Positions 10,612-18,340 of a DNA stretch of 64,000 nt are shown here, piece after piece. The notes beneath the pieces are model-generated. The model had not been told where the DNA came from. It did not search any database and saw only the letters and a program-made list of their open reading frames with translations. This stretch comes from Halomonas halmophila. Its GTDB lineage: Bacteria > Pseudomonadota > Gammaproteobacteria > Pseudomonadales > Halomonadaceae. A program made the translations under genes and the position numbers. Position 1 is the stretch's first letter, and the number at the start of each line of letters is the position of its first letter. Location: contig NZ_BJOC01000019.1 of NCBI RefSeq assembly GCF_006540005.1, forward strand, positions 62,001-126,000, given 5' to 3'.

Positions 10612-10655
10612 TTCCCCGACGTCTGGCCTCCCCATGATTCTCCCAGGAAGTTGAC

Positions 10656-12167
10656 ATGTCCCGACTGCCCTTCTATTTGATTGTCGTGCTGCTGCTGGTA
10701 ATCGGCATCGGCATGAGCCTTCACCGTCACGTCCAGTTCGAGGTGCCCTGGACGCCCGGCGAACAGCGGCAGGTCTGGGAAATCGAGGCACAGGTCAATT
10801 TCATTGCCGACGGAGGACCGGTCAAGGTGGAGATGGCATTGCCTTCCACTCAGCAAGGCTTCCGCCTGCAGGATGAGCACACCGCCTCGCCGGGCTATGG
10901 TCTTTCCTTCATCGAGGAGAACGGTACTCGACGAGCCCTCTGGACGAAGCGCGACGCCACGGGTAGCCAGCAGCTGTACTACAGCGCCCGCATGCAGGTC
11001 ACGCCCCGCGCTCAGGCTGCCCCGGTGCCTCCCCCCTCACCCGACGACGACACCGTCTGGGAGCGCCCTTATGACACCGCGGCCAGCCAGGTCATCGAGC
11101 GCGCCTGGGCACGCAGTGCCGACGCCTTCACTTTCACCCGGGAATTGATACGCGACTTCAGCGATGAGCGTCAGGGAGAAAATGCGCGCCTGTTGTTGAC
11201 CCAATTCGACCGTGTCCCTCTGTTGGTACGTCTGCTCAATCAGGCCGGAGTCGCGGCACGCGCCGTCAGCGGCCTGGAGCTCGAGCACGGGCGCCGCCGG
11301 CAGACCCTGACGCCGTGGATTCAGGTATATGACGGCGACGATTCGGCCATCTTCAACCCCCGGACCGGGACAAAGGGGCGGCCGGACAATCTGTTGCTCT
11401 GGGAACGTGCCGGGCAATCGGTGCTCGAGGTTCAGGGCGGCACCAACTCCGGCGTCACCTTCTCCATGCTCTCACGCACCCAGCCCGCCGAAGCCCTGGT
11501 ACGTGAGCGGGTTACCGAATCGTCGGGCACCCTGCTCAACTTCTCCATTCACAGCCTGCCGCTGGAGGAACAGGCGCTCTTCCAGACTATTCTGCTGATC
11601 CCCATCGGCGCCCTGGTGGTGGTATTGCTGCGGGTCCTGGTCGGCATCAAGACCTCCGGCACCTTCATGCCGGTGCTGATCGCCCTGGCCTTCATCCAGA
11701 CCACCCTGGCGACCGGCCTGATCGGCTTTTTGCTGGTCGTTGCGGTAGGACTGGTGATCCGCAACTATCTGTCGTACCTCAACCTGCTGCTGGTGGCCCG
11801 GGTCACGGCGGTGATCATAACGGTGATCGCGATCATTTCGCTGTTCTCGGTGCTTTCCTACCGGATGGGCCTAAATGCCGGCCTGACCATCACTTTCTTT
11901 CCGATGATCATCCTGTCCTGGACCATCGAGCGCATGTCGATCCTGTGGGAGGAAGAAGGCCCCAAGGAAGTCCTGATCCAGGGTGGCGGCAGCCTGGTGA
12001 CCGCCGTACTCGCCTACCTGGCGATGAACAACCCATGGATTCGCCATATCACTTTCAACTTCCTTGGTGTGCAGTTGATCCTGATGGCACTGATCCTCAT
12101 GCTCGGCAATTACACGGGCTATCGTCTGCTCGAATTGCGTCGCTTCAAGCCGGTCACGGAGGATTGA
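10656..12167 (+). CDS. Inactive transglutaminase fused to seven membrane helices
   Basis: A 503-aa inner-membrane protein. One N-terminal helix (about residues 5-22) anchors a periplasmic domain of about 270 residues related to transglutaminases but lacking an evident catalytic triad. From about residue 308, a run of hydrophobic helices forms the 7TM_transglut domain (pfam14400/14402 pair). It lies 44 nt after the retropepsin-like lipoprotein and 4 nt before the ATP-grasp ligase. This order is conserved in many proteobacteria. The likely role is a membrane platform or sensor for a peptide-modifying system at the envelope; this is inference from gene context. Confidence 0.87.
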   Translation: MSRLPFYLIVVLLLVIGIGMSLHRHVQFEVPWTPGEQRQVWEIEAQVNFIADGGPVKVEMALPSTQQGFRLQDEHTASPGYGLSFIEENGTRRALWTKRDATGSQQLYYSARMQVTPRAQAAPVPPPSPDDDTVWERPYDTAASQVIERAWARSADAFTFTRELIRDFSDERQGENARLLLTQFDRVPLLVRLLNQAGVAARAVSGLELEHGRRRQTLTPWIQVYDGDDSAIFNPRTGTKGRPDNLLLWERAGQSVLEVQGGTNSGVTFSMLSRTQPAEALVRERVTESSGTLLNFSIHSLPLEEQALFQTILLIPIGALVVVLLRVLVGIKTSGTFMPVLIALAFIQTTLATGLIGFLLVVAVGLVIRNYLSYLNLLLVARVTAVIITVIAIISLFSVLSYRMGLNAGLTITFFPMIILSWTIERMSILWEEEGPKEVLIQGGGSLVTAVLAYLAMNNPWIRHITFNFLGVQLILMALILMLGNYTGYRLLELRRFKPVTED

Positions 12168-12171
12168 CGCG

Positions 12172-13149
12172 ATGAACTGGACGACCCCCGGCAAGCTGCG
12201 CGCCAAGGGCATCATTGGCATGAATCGGCGCAATATCCACTATATTGGCCGCTACAATGACCGACGGCTCTACCCACTGGTCGACGACAAGTTGCAGACC
12301 AAGCTGCTGGCCCAGCGTTACAACATCACTACCCCGGCCTTGATCGGCACCGTCTCGACCCAGTTCGGCGTCAAGCACATGCGCCGTATCCTCGACGGCC
12401 ACAGTGGCTTCGTCATCAAGCCGGCCAAGGGCAGTGGCGGCAAGGGCATTCTGGTGATCGAATGCATCGAGGGGGGACACTATATCAAGCCCAGTGGCAC
12501 GCACCTGACGCTGCCCGACGTCGAACGCCATGTCTCCAACATCCTGTCGGGACTGTATTCCCTCGGCGGCTCGCCGGATGTGGCACTGGTCGAGGGCTTG
12601 ATCGATTTCGACGAGTCCTTCAGCGCCTACACCCATGAGGGCGTACCCGACATTCGTGTCATCGTCTTCAAGGGCTACCCCGTGATGGCCATGATGCGGC
12701 TTTCCACGGCGGCCTCGGACGGCAAGGCCAACCTGCATCAGGGCGCCGTCGGCGTGGGCATCGACATTGCCTCGGGGCAGGCCATTCGCGGCGTCCAGTT
12801 CGATCGAGCGCGCCACGATCATCCGGATACCGGTCATGAGCTCGCCAGTCTGCATATCGACAACTGGCGGACCCTGCTGGAATTGGCGGCCAGCTGCTAC
12901 GAAATGACCGCGCTGGGCTATCTGGGTACCGACATGGTGCTCGACCGCCAGCATGGCCCCATGCTGCTGGAGCTCAATGCTCGTCCTGGCCTGGCCATCC
13001 AGATGGCCAATGGCGAGGGGCTGCGCAATCGCCTCGACCTCATCGAGCAACAGGCCAACGGCGCTGCCCCGGCGCAACGTGTCGATTTCGCCCAGCATCA
13101 CTTCGCCCGCCGCAGCGAACTCGTGAGCACCGGGGAGGCCACGGCTTGA
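12172..13149 (+). CDS. Alpha-L-glutamate ligase-like ATP-grasp protein (RimK-related)
   Basis: A 325-aa ATP-grasp enzyme related to RimK and glutathione synthetase types, predicted to form amide bonds between an amino acid and a peptide or protein carboxylate. The ATP-binding lysine region is FVIKPAKGSGGKGILVI (about residues 78-95), and the metal site is in LLELNARPGLAIQ near residue 265. The GGAGG ribosome site overlaps the end of the previous gene, 4 nt upstream of the start, which implies coupling. The substrate is unknown; the neighbours suggest an envelope target processed by the retropepsin-like lipoprotein. Confidence 0.88.
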   Translation: MNWTTPGKLRAKGIIGMNRRNIHYIGRYNDRRLYPLVDDKLQTKLLAQRYNITTPALIGTVSTQFGVKHMRRILDGHSGFVIKPAKGSGGKGILVIECIEGGHYIKPSGTHLTLPDVERHVSNILSGLYSLGGSPDVALVEGLIDFDESFSAYTHEGVPDIRVIVFKGYPVMAMMRLSTAASDGKANLHQGAVGVGIDIASGQAIRGVQFDRARHDHPDTGHELASLHIDNWRTLLELAASCYEMTALGYLGTDMVLDRQHGPMLLELNARPGLAIQMANGEGLRNRLDLIEQQANGAAPAQRVDFAQHHFARRSELVSTGEATA

Positions 13150-13210
13150 GGCCGCGCCTGGCAGTGCGGGCACGCGACGCGTAGAATGAGTCCTTTACTC
13201 CAGAGAGCGC

Positions 13211-13672
13211 ATGGCTAGCATGACCGATTCCCGAGCCCTGATGGATCAGGCCGAGCGCCAGTGTCGCCAGCGCGGCGTACGCTTCACGCCGATTCGCCAA
13301 CGCGTGCTGCAGATGATCGCCGACACCCGTGGGGGCCTGAAGGCTTATGACCTGCTCGACCGTTTGACCACCGAACACGCTGCGGCCCGCCCGCCGACCG
13401 TCTATCGCGCCCTGGAATTCCTGATCGACCAGGGGCTGGTACATCGCATCGAATCGCTGAATGCCTATGTCGCCTGCCCCTGCCCGGAACATGCCCATGG
13501 CTTTCAGTTATTGATCTGCCGCGACTGCGGCCGTGTCGAGGAACTCCACCTCGACACCATCAATGAGCAGCTCGGCCGCCGAGCCCATGAGCTGGGGTTC
13601 ACGGTCCAGCGCCAGACCATCGAGCTGCTGGGCCGCTGCGATAGCTGTCACCAGCAGGCCCAGACCTCCTGA
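13211..13672 (+). CDS. zur: Fur-family regulator, Zur-like
   Basis: A 153-aa metal-sensing repressor. The N-terminal winged helix runs from about 10 to 85 (FTPIRQRVLQMI, RPPTVYRALEFLIDQGLVHRI). The C-terminal dimerisation domain has two CxxC zinc pairs, CRDCG and CDSC. The sequence resembles Zur more than Fur: it is longer at the N-terminus, begins with a QAERQC-type segment, and has HAHGFQLLICRDCG. The next gene encodes a zinc enzyme (HisI), which fits a zinc regulon. ATG 13211 has GAGAG upstream; ATG 13220 is possible. I did not find a clear Zur box by eye. Confidence 0.72.
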   Translation: MASMTDSRALMDQAERQCRQRGVRFTPIRQRVLQMIADTRGGLKAYDLLDRLTTEHAAARPPTVYRALEFLIDQGLVHRIESLNAYVACPCPEHAHGFQLLICRDCGRVEELHLDTINEQLGRRAHELGFTVQRQTIELLGRCDSCHQQAQTS

Positions 13673-13688
13673 CCGTCACGGAGTCCTC

Positions 13689-14126
13689 ATGTCAGACGTG
13701 TTCAAGGCGCTGGAAGGCGCCACTGCCGACAGTACTCGGCCGCTGACCGATATCCTCGCCGCCGCGCGTTTCAACGACGCCGGCCTGATGCCTGCCATTG
13801 CCCAGCAGCACGACAGCGGCGAGGTCCTGATGATGGCCTGGATGAATCGTCGGGCACTCGAGGAGACTCTGAGCACCGGGCGTGTCTGCTACTGGTCGCG
13901 TTCCCGGGACCGCCTGTGGCGCAAGGGGGAATCCTCCGGCCAGCAACAGCATCTGGTCAGCGCGGCGTTCGATTGCGATGGCGACACCCTGCTGCTGCAG
14001 GTCGACCAGACCGGGCCCGCCTGCCATACCGGGCGGCGCAGCTGCTTCTACGTCGCGCTGGAAGGCGAGCAGGCCAGGATCGCCTCGGCGCCACTGCTCG
14101 ACCCGGATAGCCTCTACTCGCGATGA
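13689..14126 (+). CDS. hisI: Phosphoribosyl-AMP cyclohydrolase
   Basis: A 145-aa zinc/magnesium enzyme opening the adenine ring of PR-AMP, the third step of histidine synthesis. Family motifs are complete: [28 protein letters not shown], the metal-binding [11 protein letters not shown] and [13 protein letters not shown] with the zinc cysteines. No HisE domain is fused. The start is ATG 13689 with a CACGGAG site. It lies 16 nt after the Zur-like gene and 16 nt before yidD, far from other his genes in this window. A second copy elsewhere in the genome is therefore possible and would make this a zinc-responsive paralogue. Confidence 0.93.
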   Translation: MSDVFKALEGATADSTRPLTDILAAARFNDAGLMPAIAQQHDSGEVLMMAWMNRRALEETLSTGRVCYWSRSRDRLWRKGESSGQQQHLVSAAFDCDGDTLLLQVDQTGPACHTGRRSCFYVALEGEQARIASAPLLDPDSLYSR

Positions 14127-14142
14127 GCCTGCTGGCTGCCTT

Positions 14143-14463
14143 ATGACCGCCCTGCTCTCCGGCATCAGCCGCCTGTGCCGATATCTGCTGACTCTGACGC
14201 TCGTCGCCCTGGTCAGGCTCTATCAGTGCTGCCTGAGCCCCCTTCTGGGGCCGAGATGCCGTTACTGGCCGAGCTGCTCGCAATATACACTGGAGGCCCT
14301 GCGGGTACAGGGGCCGTTCAAGGGCGGCTGGCTGGCCACCAAACGCATCCTGCGCTGCCATCCCGGCGCGTCCGGCGGCATCGACCCGGTGCCCGGCGGC
14401 CCCAGCGAACAGCTGTGCAAGGAAGACCCCGAACTGGATGACGACTTCCGGTGTCGCCATTAA
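14143..14463 (+). CDS. yidD: Membrane protein insertion efficiency factor YidD
   Basis: A 106-aa small membrane-associated protein that helps YidC/Sec-dependent insertion. The hallmark block is present: [31 protein letters not shown], with the conserved cysteines, then a [18 protein letters not shown] motif. The N-terminal ~20 residues form an amphipathic or short membrane segment that is a little longer than in E. coli (85 aa). The usual site is between rnpA and yidC at the origin; here it follows hisI, so this may be a displaced or extra copy. A hairpin cluster lies downstream. Confidence 0.92.
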   Translation: MTALLSGISRLCRYLLTLTLVALVRLYQCCLSPLLGPRCRYWPSCSQYTLEALRVQGPFKGGWLATKRILRCHPGASGGIDPVPGGPSEQLCKEDPELDDDFRCRH

Positions 14464-14506
14464 GGAAACACTGCTTAAATGCTTACGCATGCAAATCGAT
14501 GCGCTA

Positions 14507-14672
14507 TAGCCGCCATTCTTGGCGGCTACCCTGCGGGCCCGTCTAAAGACGGTTCAAATTCGCTCCTGGCGAATTTGTGCGCGGTGCTGGTGCGCTAGCC
14601 CGGTCGAAAGCTCGCCTAACTAATTGTCATGTCTCGCTTTCTTCGCTCCGTGCACTGATGTCTGGACATCAG
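14507..14672. repeat. Cluster of four stem-loops between yidD and the Fic gene
   Basis: Four dyads follow in series: TAGCCGCC/GGCGGCTA (14507-14528), CCGTC/GACGG (14539-14552), CAAATTCGC/GCGAATTTG (14555-14577) and CTGATGTC/GACATCAG (14655-14672). The stems are perfect at 8, 5, 9 and 8 bp. The convergent genes yidD and fic end on either side, so some may terminate transcription. The tight packing looks like a palindromic mobile or structural repeat unit. Confidence 0.75.
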
Positions 14673-14678
14673 GGTTAA

Positions 14679-16232
14679 CTAAATATTGCCCTTCAGGTCA
14701 TGAAACCCGTTTTCGACTTCCTGCACCAAGCGTTCCGCCAGTTCCTCGTCCTGAATCACGGGAAACTCCTTGATCAGCTTGCCACTGATGCCACCGCTCT
14801 GTCGTACCGAGCGAATGATTCGGTCGATATGCTCATCGGGACCTTCCAGCCAATCCTTGATGGCCAGCCGGGTCCGATACCAGGCACGCTGGAAAGCCGC
14901 CTGTTCATGCATCTCATACTCCAGCGTATGCTGGACCACTTCCTGAAGATACTCGACTTGCCGGGTCAGGTCAGGATACCTCCATGTTGGAGCTGCTTGA
15001 TCATACGCAGAAAATTGGAAATCGGACGCAATGCCATCAGCGTAGCGGTGACGCTTTTCCGAGAAGCTCACCGCTTCAGTGAAAACTTGCATCAGGGGTT
15101 TGGAGTAGCATTCAAGAATACGGTCATACTCGGCTCGCCGAATCGCTGTCGACGTGATGGTCGCCGATACGGGGAGGATAAATGGCTCGGGGATCTGGCC
15201 GTCCCTACGCAGCACGTCATTGACCAGAAAGCGCGATACTCGTCCATTGCCATCGGCGAGAGGATGCAGAAAGACAAAGCCAAAGCTGGCGACAGCCGCC
15301 CGAATCAGCGAGGATTCCTTCTCGGTAGCTGCGAGGAAATGGCGTAGTCCATCGAGCATCCCGGCGAGCCATTGCCAGTGCGGGCAGACATAGTGAACCA
15401 CCGAGCCGTGCTGAAGCGAATTGCTCCCAACGAAAACCGGCGATTGCCGCAAGCCTGGTTGTATCGTGGAAAGCCCGAGGATGGCACGCTGGAGTTCGGA
15501 AAGCGCATGTGAATCCAGAGAGTCATCCAGATTGCCGCAATAGTGCTCCATGGCTTGCGCAAAACGCTGAATCCGGTCCCGGCGCTGCCCTTCATGTTCG
15601 ATCACGAAGCTTGCCCGACTTTCCTTGATAGTCAGCCAGACCGCACTCCTGAGCAAAATATCAGCACCGAATTCGCCTTCCATGGTGTCGAGTTCAGCGC
15701 TGATATCAAAATGCCGGAATGCCTCGACAATTTCGGTTTTGCGCACCAACGGGCAATACTCCGGTGTTCCCGGTAAATTGTCATTGATGCGCCATCGCCT
15801 GTTTCGAACCGGGTGGCTCCTTGTCACATAGTAGCGAGCATCAAGGGCATCACGGTAATTGCCGCCGACTTCAGCGATATCCAGCTCACGACGAGTCAAC
15901 CACTCATAGAAGAACCCCGCTCGACGGGCATATTGCCCGGTCGGTTCGCGGTGCACCCACGCCGTCAACTCCTGTTCGGACATGACGCCAAACAGACGGG
16001 CCAGGAACTCCAGGTGCAGCCCTTCATGTTTCATGGCAAAGGCGAGATGGGCTGTCGGCGTATCGGCAGGACGCATGGCCTCCAGATACGTTTCCTGGCG
16101 TCCACTCTCATGCTCGTGGGTATGCCGCGTGCGCCCGATACAGCTCACCACATGAAATGGCTGAACCACTCGTATGTTGAAGTATCGGGCAAGCCAGCCA
16201 TAGCCGATTACATCCTGCTCTTGAGCCGTCAA
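14679..16232 (-). CDS. Fic family protein (predicted AMP transferase)
   Basis: A 517-aa Fic/DOC protein, predicted to transfer AMP or another nucleotide moiety to a target side chain. The Fic core carries HPLADGNGR with the catalytic His near residue 323, and is preceded by a domain of about 200 residues with the family signature near the N-terminus (IGYGWLARYFNI) and EPTGQYARRAGFFYEWL. The best start is TTG 16232, because GGTGAG lies 9 nt upstream and no in-frame ATG exists before the conserved start. I did not find a clear inhibitory (S/T)xxxE(G/N) motif by eye. Three AAAATGATTA repeats cover the start region. Probably accessory DNA. Confidence 0.88.
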   Translation of the reverse strand: MTAQEQDVIGYGWLARYFNIRVVQPFHVVSCIGRTRHTHEHESGRQETYLEAMRPADTPTAHLAFAMKHEGLHLEFLARLFGVMSEQELTAWVHREPTGQYARRAGFFYEWLTRRELDIAEVGGNYRDALDARYYVTRSHPVRNRRWRINDNLPGTPEYCPLVRKTEIVEAFRHFDISAELDTMEGEFGADILLRSAVWLTIKESRASFVIEHEGQRRDRIQRFAQAMEHYCGNLDDSLDSHALSELQRAILGLSTIQPGLRQSPVFVGSNSLQHGSVVHYVCPHWQWLAGMLDGLRHFLAATEKESSLIRAAVASFGFVFLHPLADGNGRVSRFLVNDVLRRDGQIPEPFILPVSATITSTAIRRAEYDRILECYSKPLMQVFTEAVSFSEKRHRYADGIASDFQFSAYDQAAPTWRYPDLTRQVEYLQEVVQHTLEYEMHEQAAFQRAWYRTRLAIKDWLEGPDEHIDRIIRSVRQSGGISGKLIKEFPVIQDEELAERLVQEVENGFHDLKGNI

Positions 16233-16290
16233 AATGATTATCTCACCGATAAAATGATTACATCTTCCAGCATTGATTCAAAAATGATTA
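16231..16290. repeat. Three direct repeats AAAATGATTA over the fic start
   Basis: The 10-mer AAAATGATTA occurs exactly at 16231-16240, 16251-16260 and 16281-16290. The spacing of 20 and 30 bp is close to two and three helical turns. The first copy overlaps the TTG start codon and the second flanks the ribosome-binding site of the fic gene, so bound protein could block expression. Confidence 0.8.
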
Positions 16291-16321
16291 TGGCAGGATG
16301 CCGGGCTGGCGGCTAGCCGAC

Positions 16322-16744
16322 TCAGGCGGCTTCCTGTTCGGCGACACGATAGATGCGTTCGAGCATGGAATGTAGGCCATTGCTGCGGGTCGGTGACAGG
16401 TGCTTGTCCAGGCCCAGGTCCGTCAGGAAATGCGGACTGGTGTCACGAATGTCCTGCGGGCGCCGATCATTGTAGATACGCATCAGCACCGCAATCAGAC
16501 CGGAGACGATGGCCGCATCGGAAATGGCCTGGAAATGCAGGCTGTCGCCATCGCGCTGATGGTGCATCCAGACATTCGACTGGCAGCCCTGGATCTTGCG
16601 CTCCTCGGTCTTCCACTCGTCGGGAAAGGTCGGCAACTGCTTGCCCAGGTCGATGATGTACTGGTAGCGATCCATCCAGTTATCGAACATGTCGAATTCC
16701 TCGACGAGTTCCTGTTGAGCCTGCTCGGCGTTCATGGTCGTCAT
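16322..16744 (-). CDS. sufE: SufE family sulfur-acceptor protein
   Basis: A 140-aa cytosolic protein that accepts persulfide sulfur from a cysteine desulfurase for Fe-S cluster assembly. The sulfur-accepting Cys lies in KIQGCQSNVW near residue 55, and the SGLIAVLMRIYN and LSPTRSNGLHSML blocks are typical. I chose ATG 16744 because GAGGAGAC precedes it; the open frame upstream is not family-like. No sufS or sufBCD is adjacent; nfuA, another Fe-S factor, lies 2.7 kb away beyond the recombinase and KfrA genes. Confidence 0.9.
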   Translation of the reverse strand: MTTMNAEQAQQELVEEFDMFDNWMDRYQYIIDLGKQLPTFPDEWKTEERKIQGCQSNVWMHHQRDGDSLHFQAISDAAIVSGLIAVLMRIYNDRRPQDIRDTSPHFLTDLGLDKHLSPTRSNGLHSMLERIYRVAEQEAA

Positions 16745-16773
16745 GCAAGTCTCCTCGATTCGGTTGACGTCCA

Positions 16774-17994
16774 TTATAACGCTTGCGTCCCGCCGTCGTC
16801 CGCCCCCGATGCGGGCAGACCATGGCCGGACTGCTGACGATGCCACTCTTCGGCCTCGGCATGCAGGTAGCGGGCCGTGGTGTCGAGTCGTGAATGGCGG
16901 GCCGTCTCGGCCAGATAGCGCAGCTCGATGCCCGCTTGCGCCTGGTGGGTCAGCGCCGTATGGCGCAGCCAGTGCGGCGTGGCGCGACGCAGCTGCTGTG
17001 CCTCATGCTGGGCCTCGCCATCCGCCGACAGTCCGCGGGCATCCGCCGCCCGGGCGAAGGTGGCACGCATCAGTCGATAGACCTGGTTCTCCCCCAGGCC
17101 ACGCCGACCATTCAGACCACGCAGCACCGGCATCTCCTCGTCCGCCGCCGGTCGTGGCGGCAGGCCCAGCCCCTGTCGCCAGTCGGCCAGCAGCTGCAGC
17201 ATGTCCGGCGGCACGGGGATGCTCGCCAGCTTGCCGCCCTTCCCCGTCACCTGCCACCACCAGCGCCCCTCGCGGCGCTTGAAATCATTCATGCGCGCCG
17301 CTGCCATCTCGCCGATACGCGGCGCGAGCAGATAGGCAAAGCCGAACAACAAGCGCTGACGACGCCACTCGAACTGCCGGCGTCGGGACGCATCCTCCTC
17401 CGGCGGCCGATTCAGCCACTGCCATAGCCACTGCCACAGGGGCCGCTCCAGATAGCGCTCGACACTCGACTGGCGATTGTCCAGGCGGCGACGCTTGTCG
17501 CGCATCAGCCGAAAGGGGTTGTGCTCCAGCCAGGCCGCCTCGACCAGCCAGGCAAACAGCCCCTGGAGGATCACCAGGCTCTGGCGACGACTGGAGGGCG
17601 ACAAGGGACCGCGAAAGGGACGCCAAGCGGGGTCGTGGCGGGGCCTGGTCGGCCCGACCCAGCGCTCCCGGGGTCGCGGATCGGCCAGAAAAGCCTCGAA
17701 GTCATCCAGGTCGCGACGTTGCAGGTCCTGAAGTGACCGCCCTGCTTCGCGCAGCCACAGCAGCAGCCGCTCGGCCTCGCGCCGATAGGCACGCCGGGTA
17801 TTGGGGCTGGCGCGGTACTCGGCCAGCCAGCAGGCCACCGCCTCGGTATCGCTGGAAGCCTGGATGCGCCCGGATGACGACACAGGCAGCGCCGGGCTAT
17901 CCGCGGACGCATACAGCAGTCTACCGACCTCTTCGGCGACCGGTCTGGCCGCCGCATCGGACGCTGAATTAACAGGCAGCGAGTCGTCTTCCAT
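16774..17994 (-). CDS. Tyrosine recombinase / site-specific integrase
   Basis: A 406-aa DNA strand-exchange enzyme of the phage-integrase family. A SAM-like core-binding domain (VACWLAEYRASPNTRRAYRREAERLLLWL) precedes the catalytic domain with the first Arg in LLAPRIGEM, the Lys in TGKGGK, HWLRHT, and the Tyr in TTARYLH. All key residues are present, so it should be active. I chose ATG 17994, where an AGGAA site lies 7 nt upstream; a longer TTG-started frame would run into the palindromic operator. It diverges from the KfrA-like gene and lies 30 nt from sufE. No tRNA or att site is nearby, so it is not an obvious island integrase. Confidence 0.88.
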   Translation of the reverse strand: MEDDSLPVNSASDAAARPVAEEVGRLLYASADSPALPVSSSGRIQASSDTEAVACWLAEYRASPNTRRAYRREAERLLLWLREAGRSLQDLQRRDLDDFEAFLADPRPRERWVGPTRPRHDPAWRPFRGPLSPSSRRQSLVILQGLFAWLVEAAWLEHNPFRLMRDKRRRLDNRQSSVERYLERPLWQWLWQWLNRPPEEDASRRRQFEWRRQRLLFGFAYLLAPRIGEMAAARMNDFKRREGRWWWQVTGKGGKLASIPVPPDMLQLLADWRQGLGLPPRPAADEEMPVLRGLNGRRGLGENQVYRLMRATFARAADARGLSADGEAQHEAQQLRRATPHWLRHTALTHQAQAGIELRYLAETARHSRLDTTARYLHAEAEEWHRQQSGHGLPASGADDGGTQAL

Positions 17995-18122
17995 GGGGCA
18001 TTCCTGTGAGTGGTCGCGATCCTGGGTGATGCCCGTGCCTTTCGGCGCTGCGGGCACTGCCCTGCCCTTGCCTCGGTCCGGTTGGCACATCGGCTCGCCC
18101 AGTGTGGCGCTACACGGACAAT

Positions 18123-18199
18123 AATTCAAGATAAGACGCGTAATCTTGAATTTATCGACAATAGTGTAAATATATTTACGTAATACACCATTATGTAAA
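18123..18199. promoter_or_regulatory. Dense operator region between recombinase and KfrA-like genes
   Basis: AATTCAAGAT (18123-18132) and ATCTTGAATT (18143-18152) form a perfect 10-bp dyad with a 10-bp spacer. GTAAATATATTTAC (18166-18179) is a perfect 14-bp palindrome, and TTTACGTAA / TTATGTAAA (18175-18199) is a near-perfect dyad. A further palindrome, GCTGCC-A-GGCAGC, lies at 18237-18249. The divergent gap (17995-18340) is strongly AT-rich against its surroundings. By analogy with KfrA of plasmid RK2, which represses its own promoter, this is a candidate shared operator. Confidence 0.65.
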
Positions 18200-18340
18200 A
18201 CTCTTTATTTCAGCACCGGAACGCGCTATCCTGCGCGCTGCCAGGCAGCATCGGACACACGCCAAACAGGCCGGCACACACCAGCCATGGCCTGCTTCGG
18301 CTACCAGGGAAAACAACACGGGCCTTCACGAGGAGATCAC

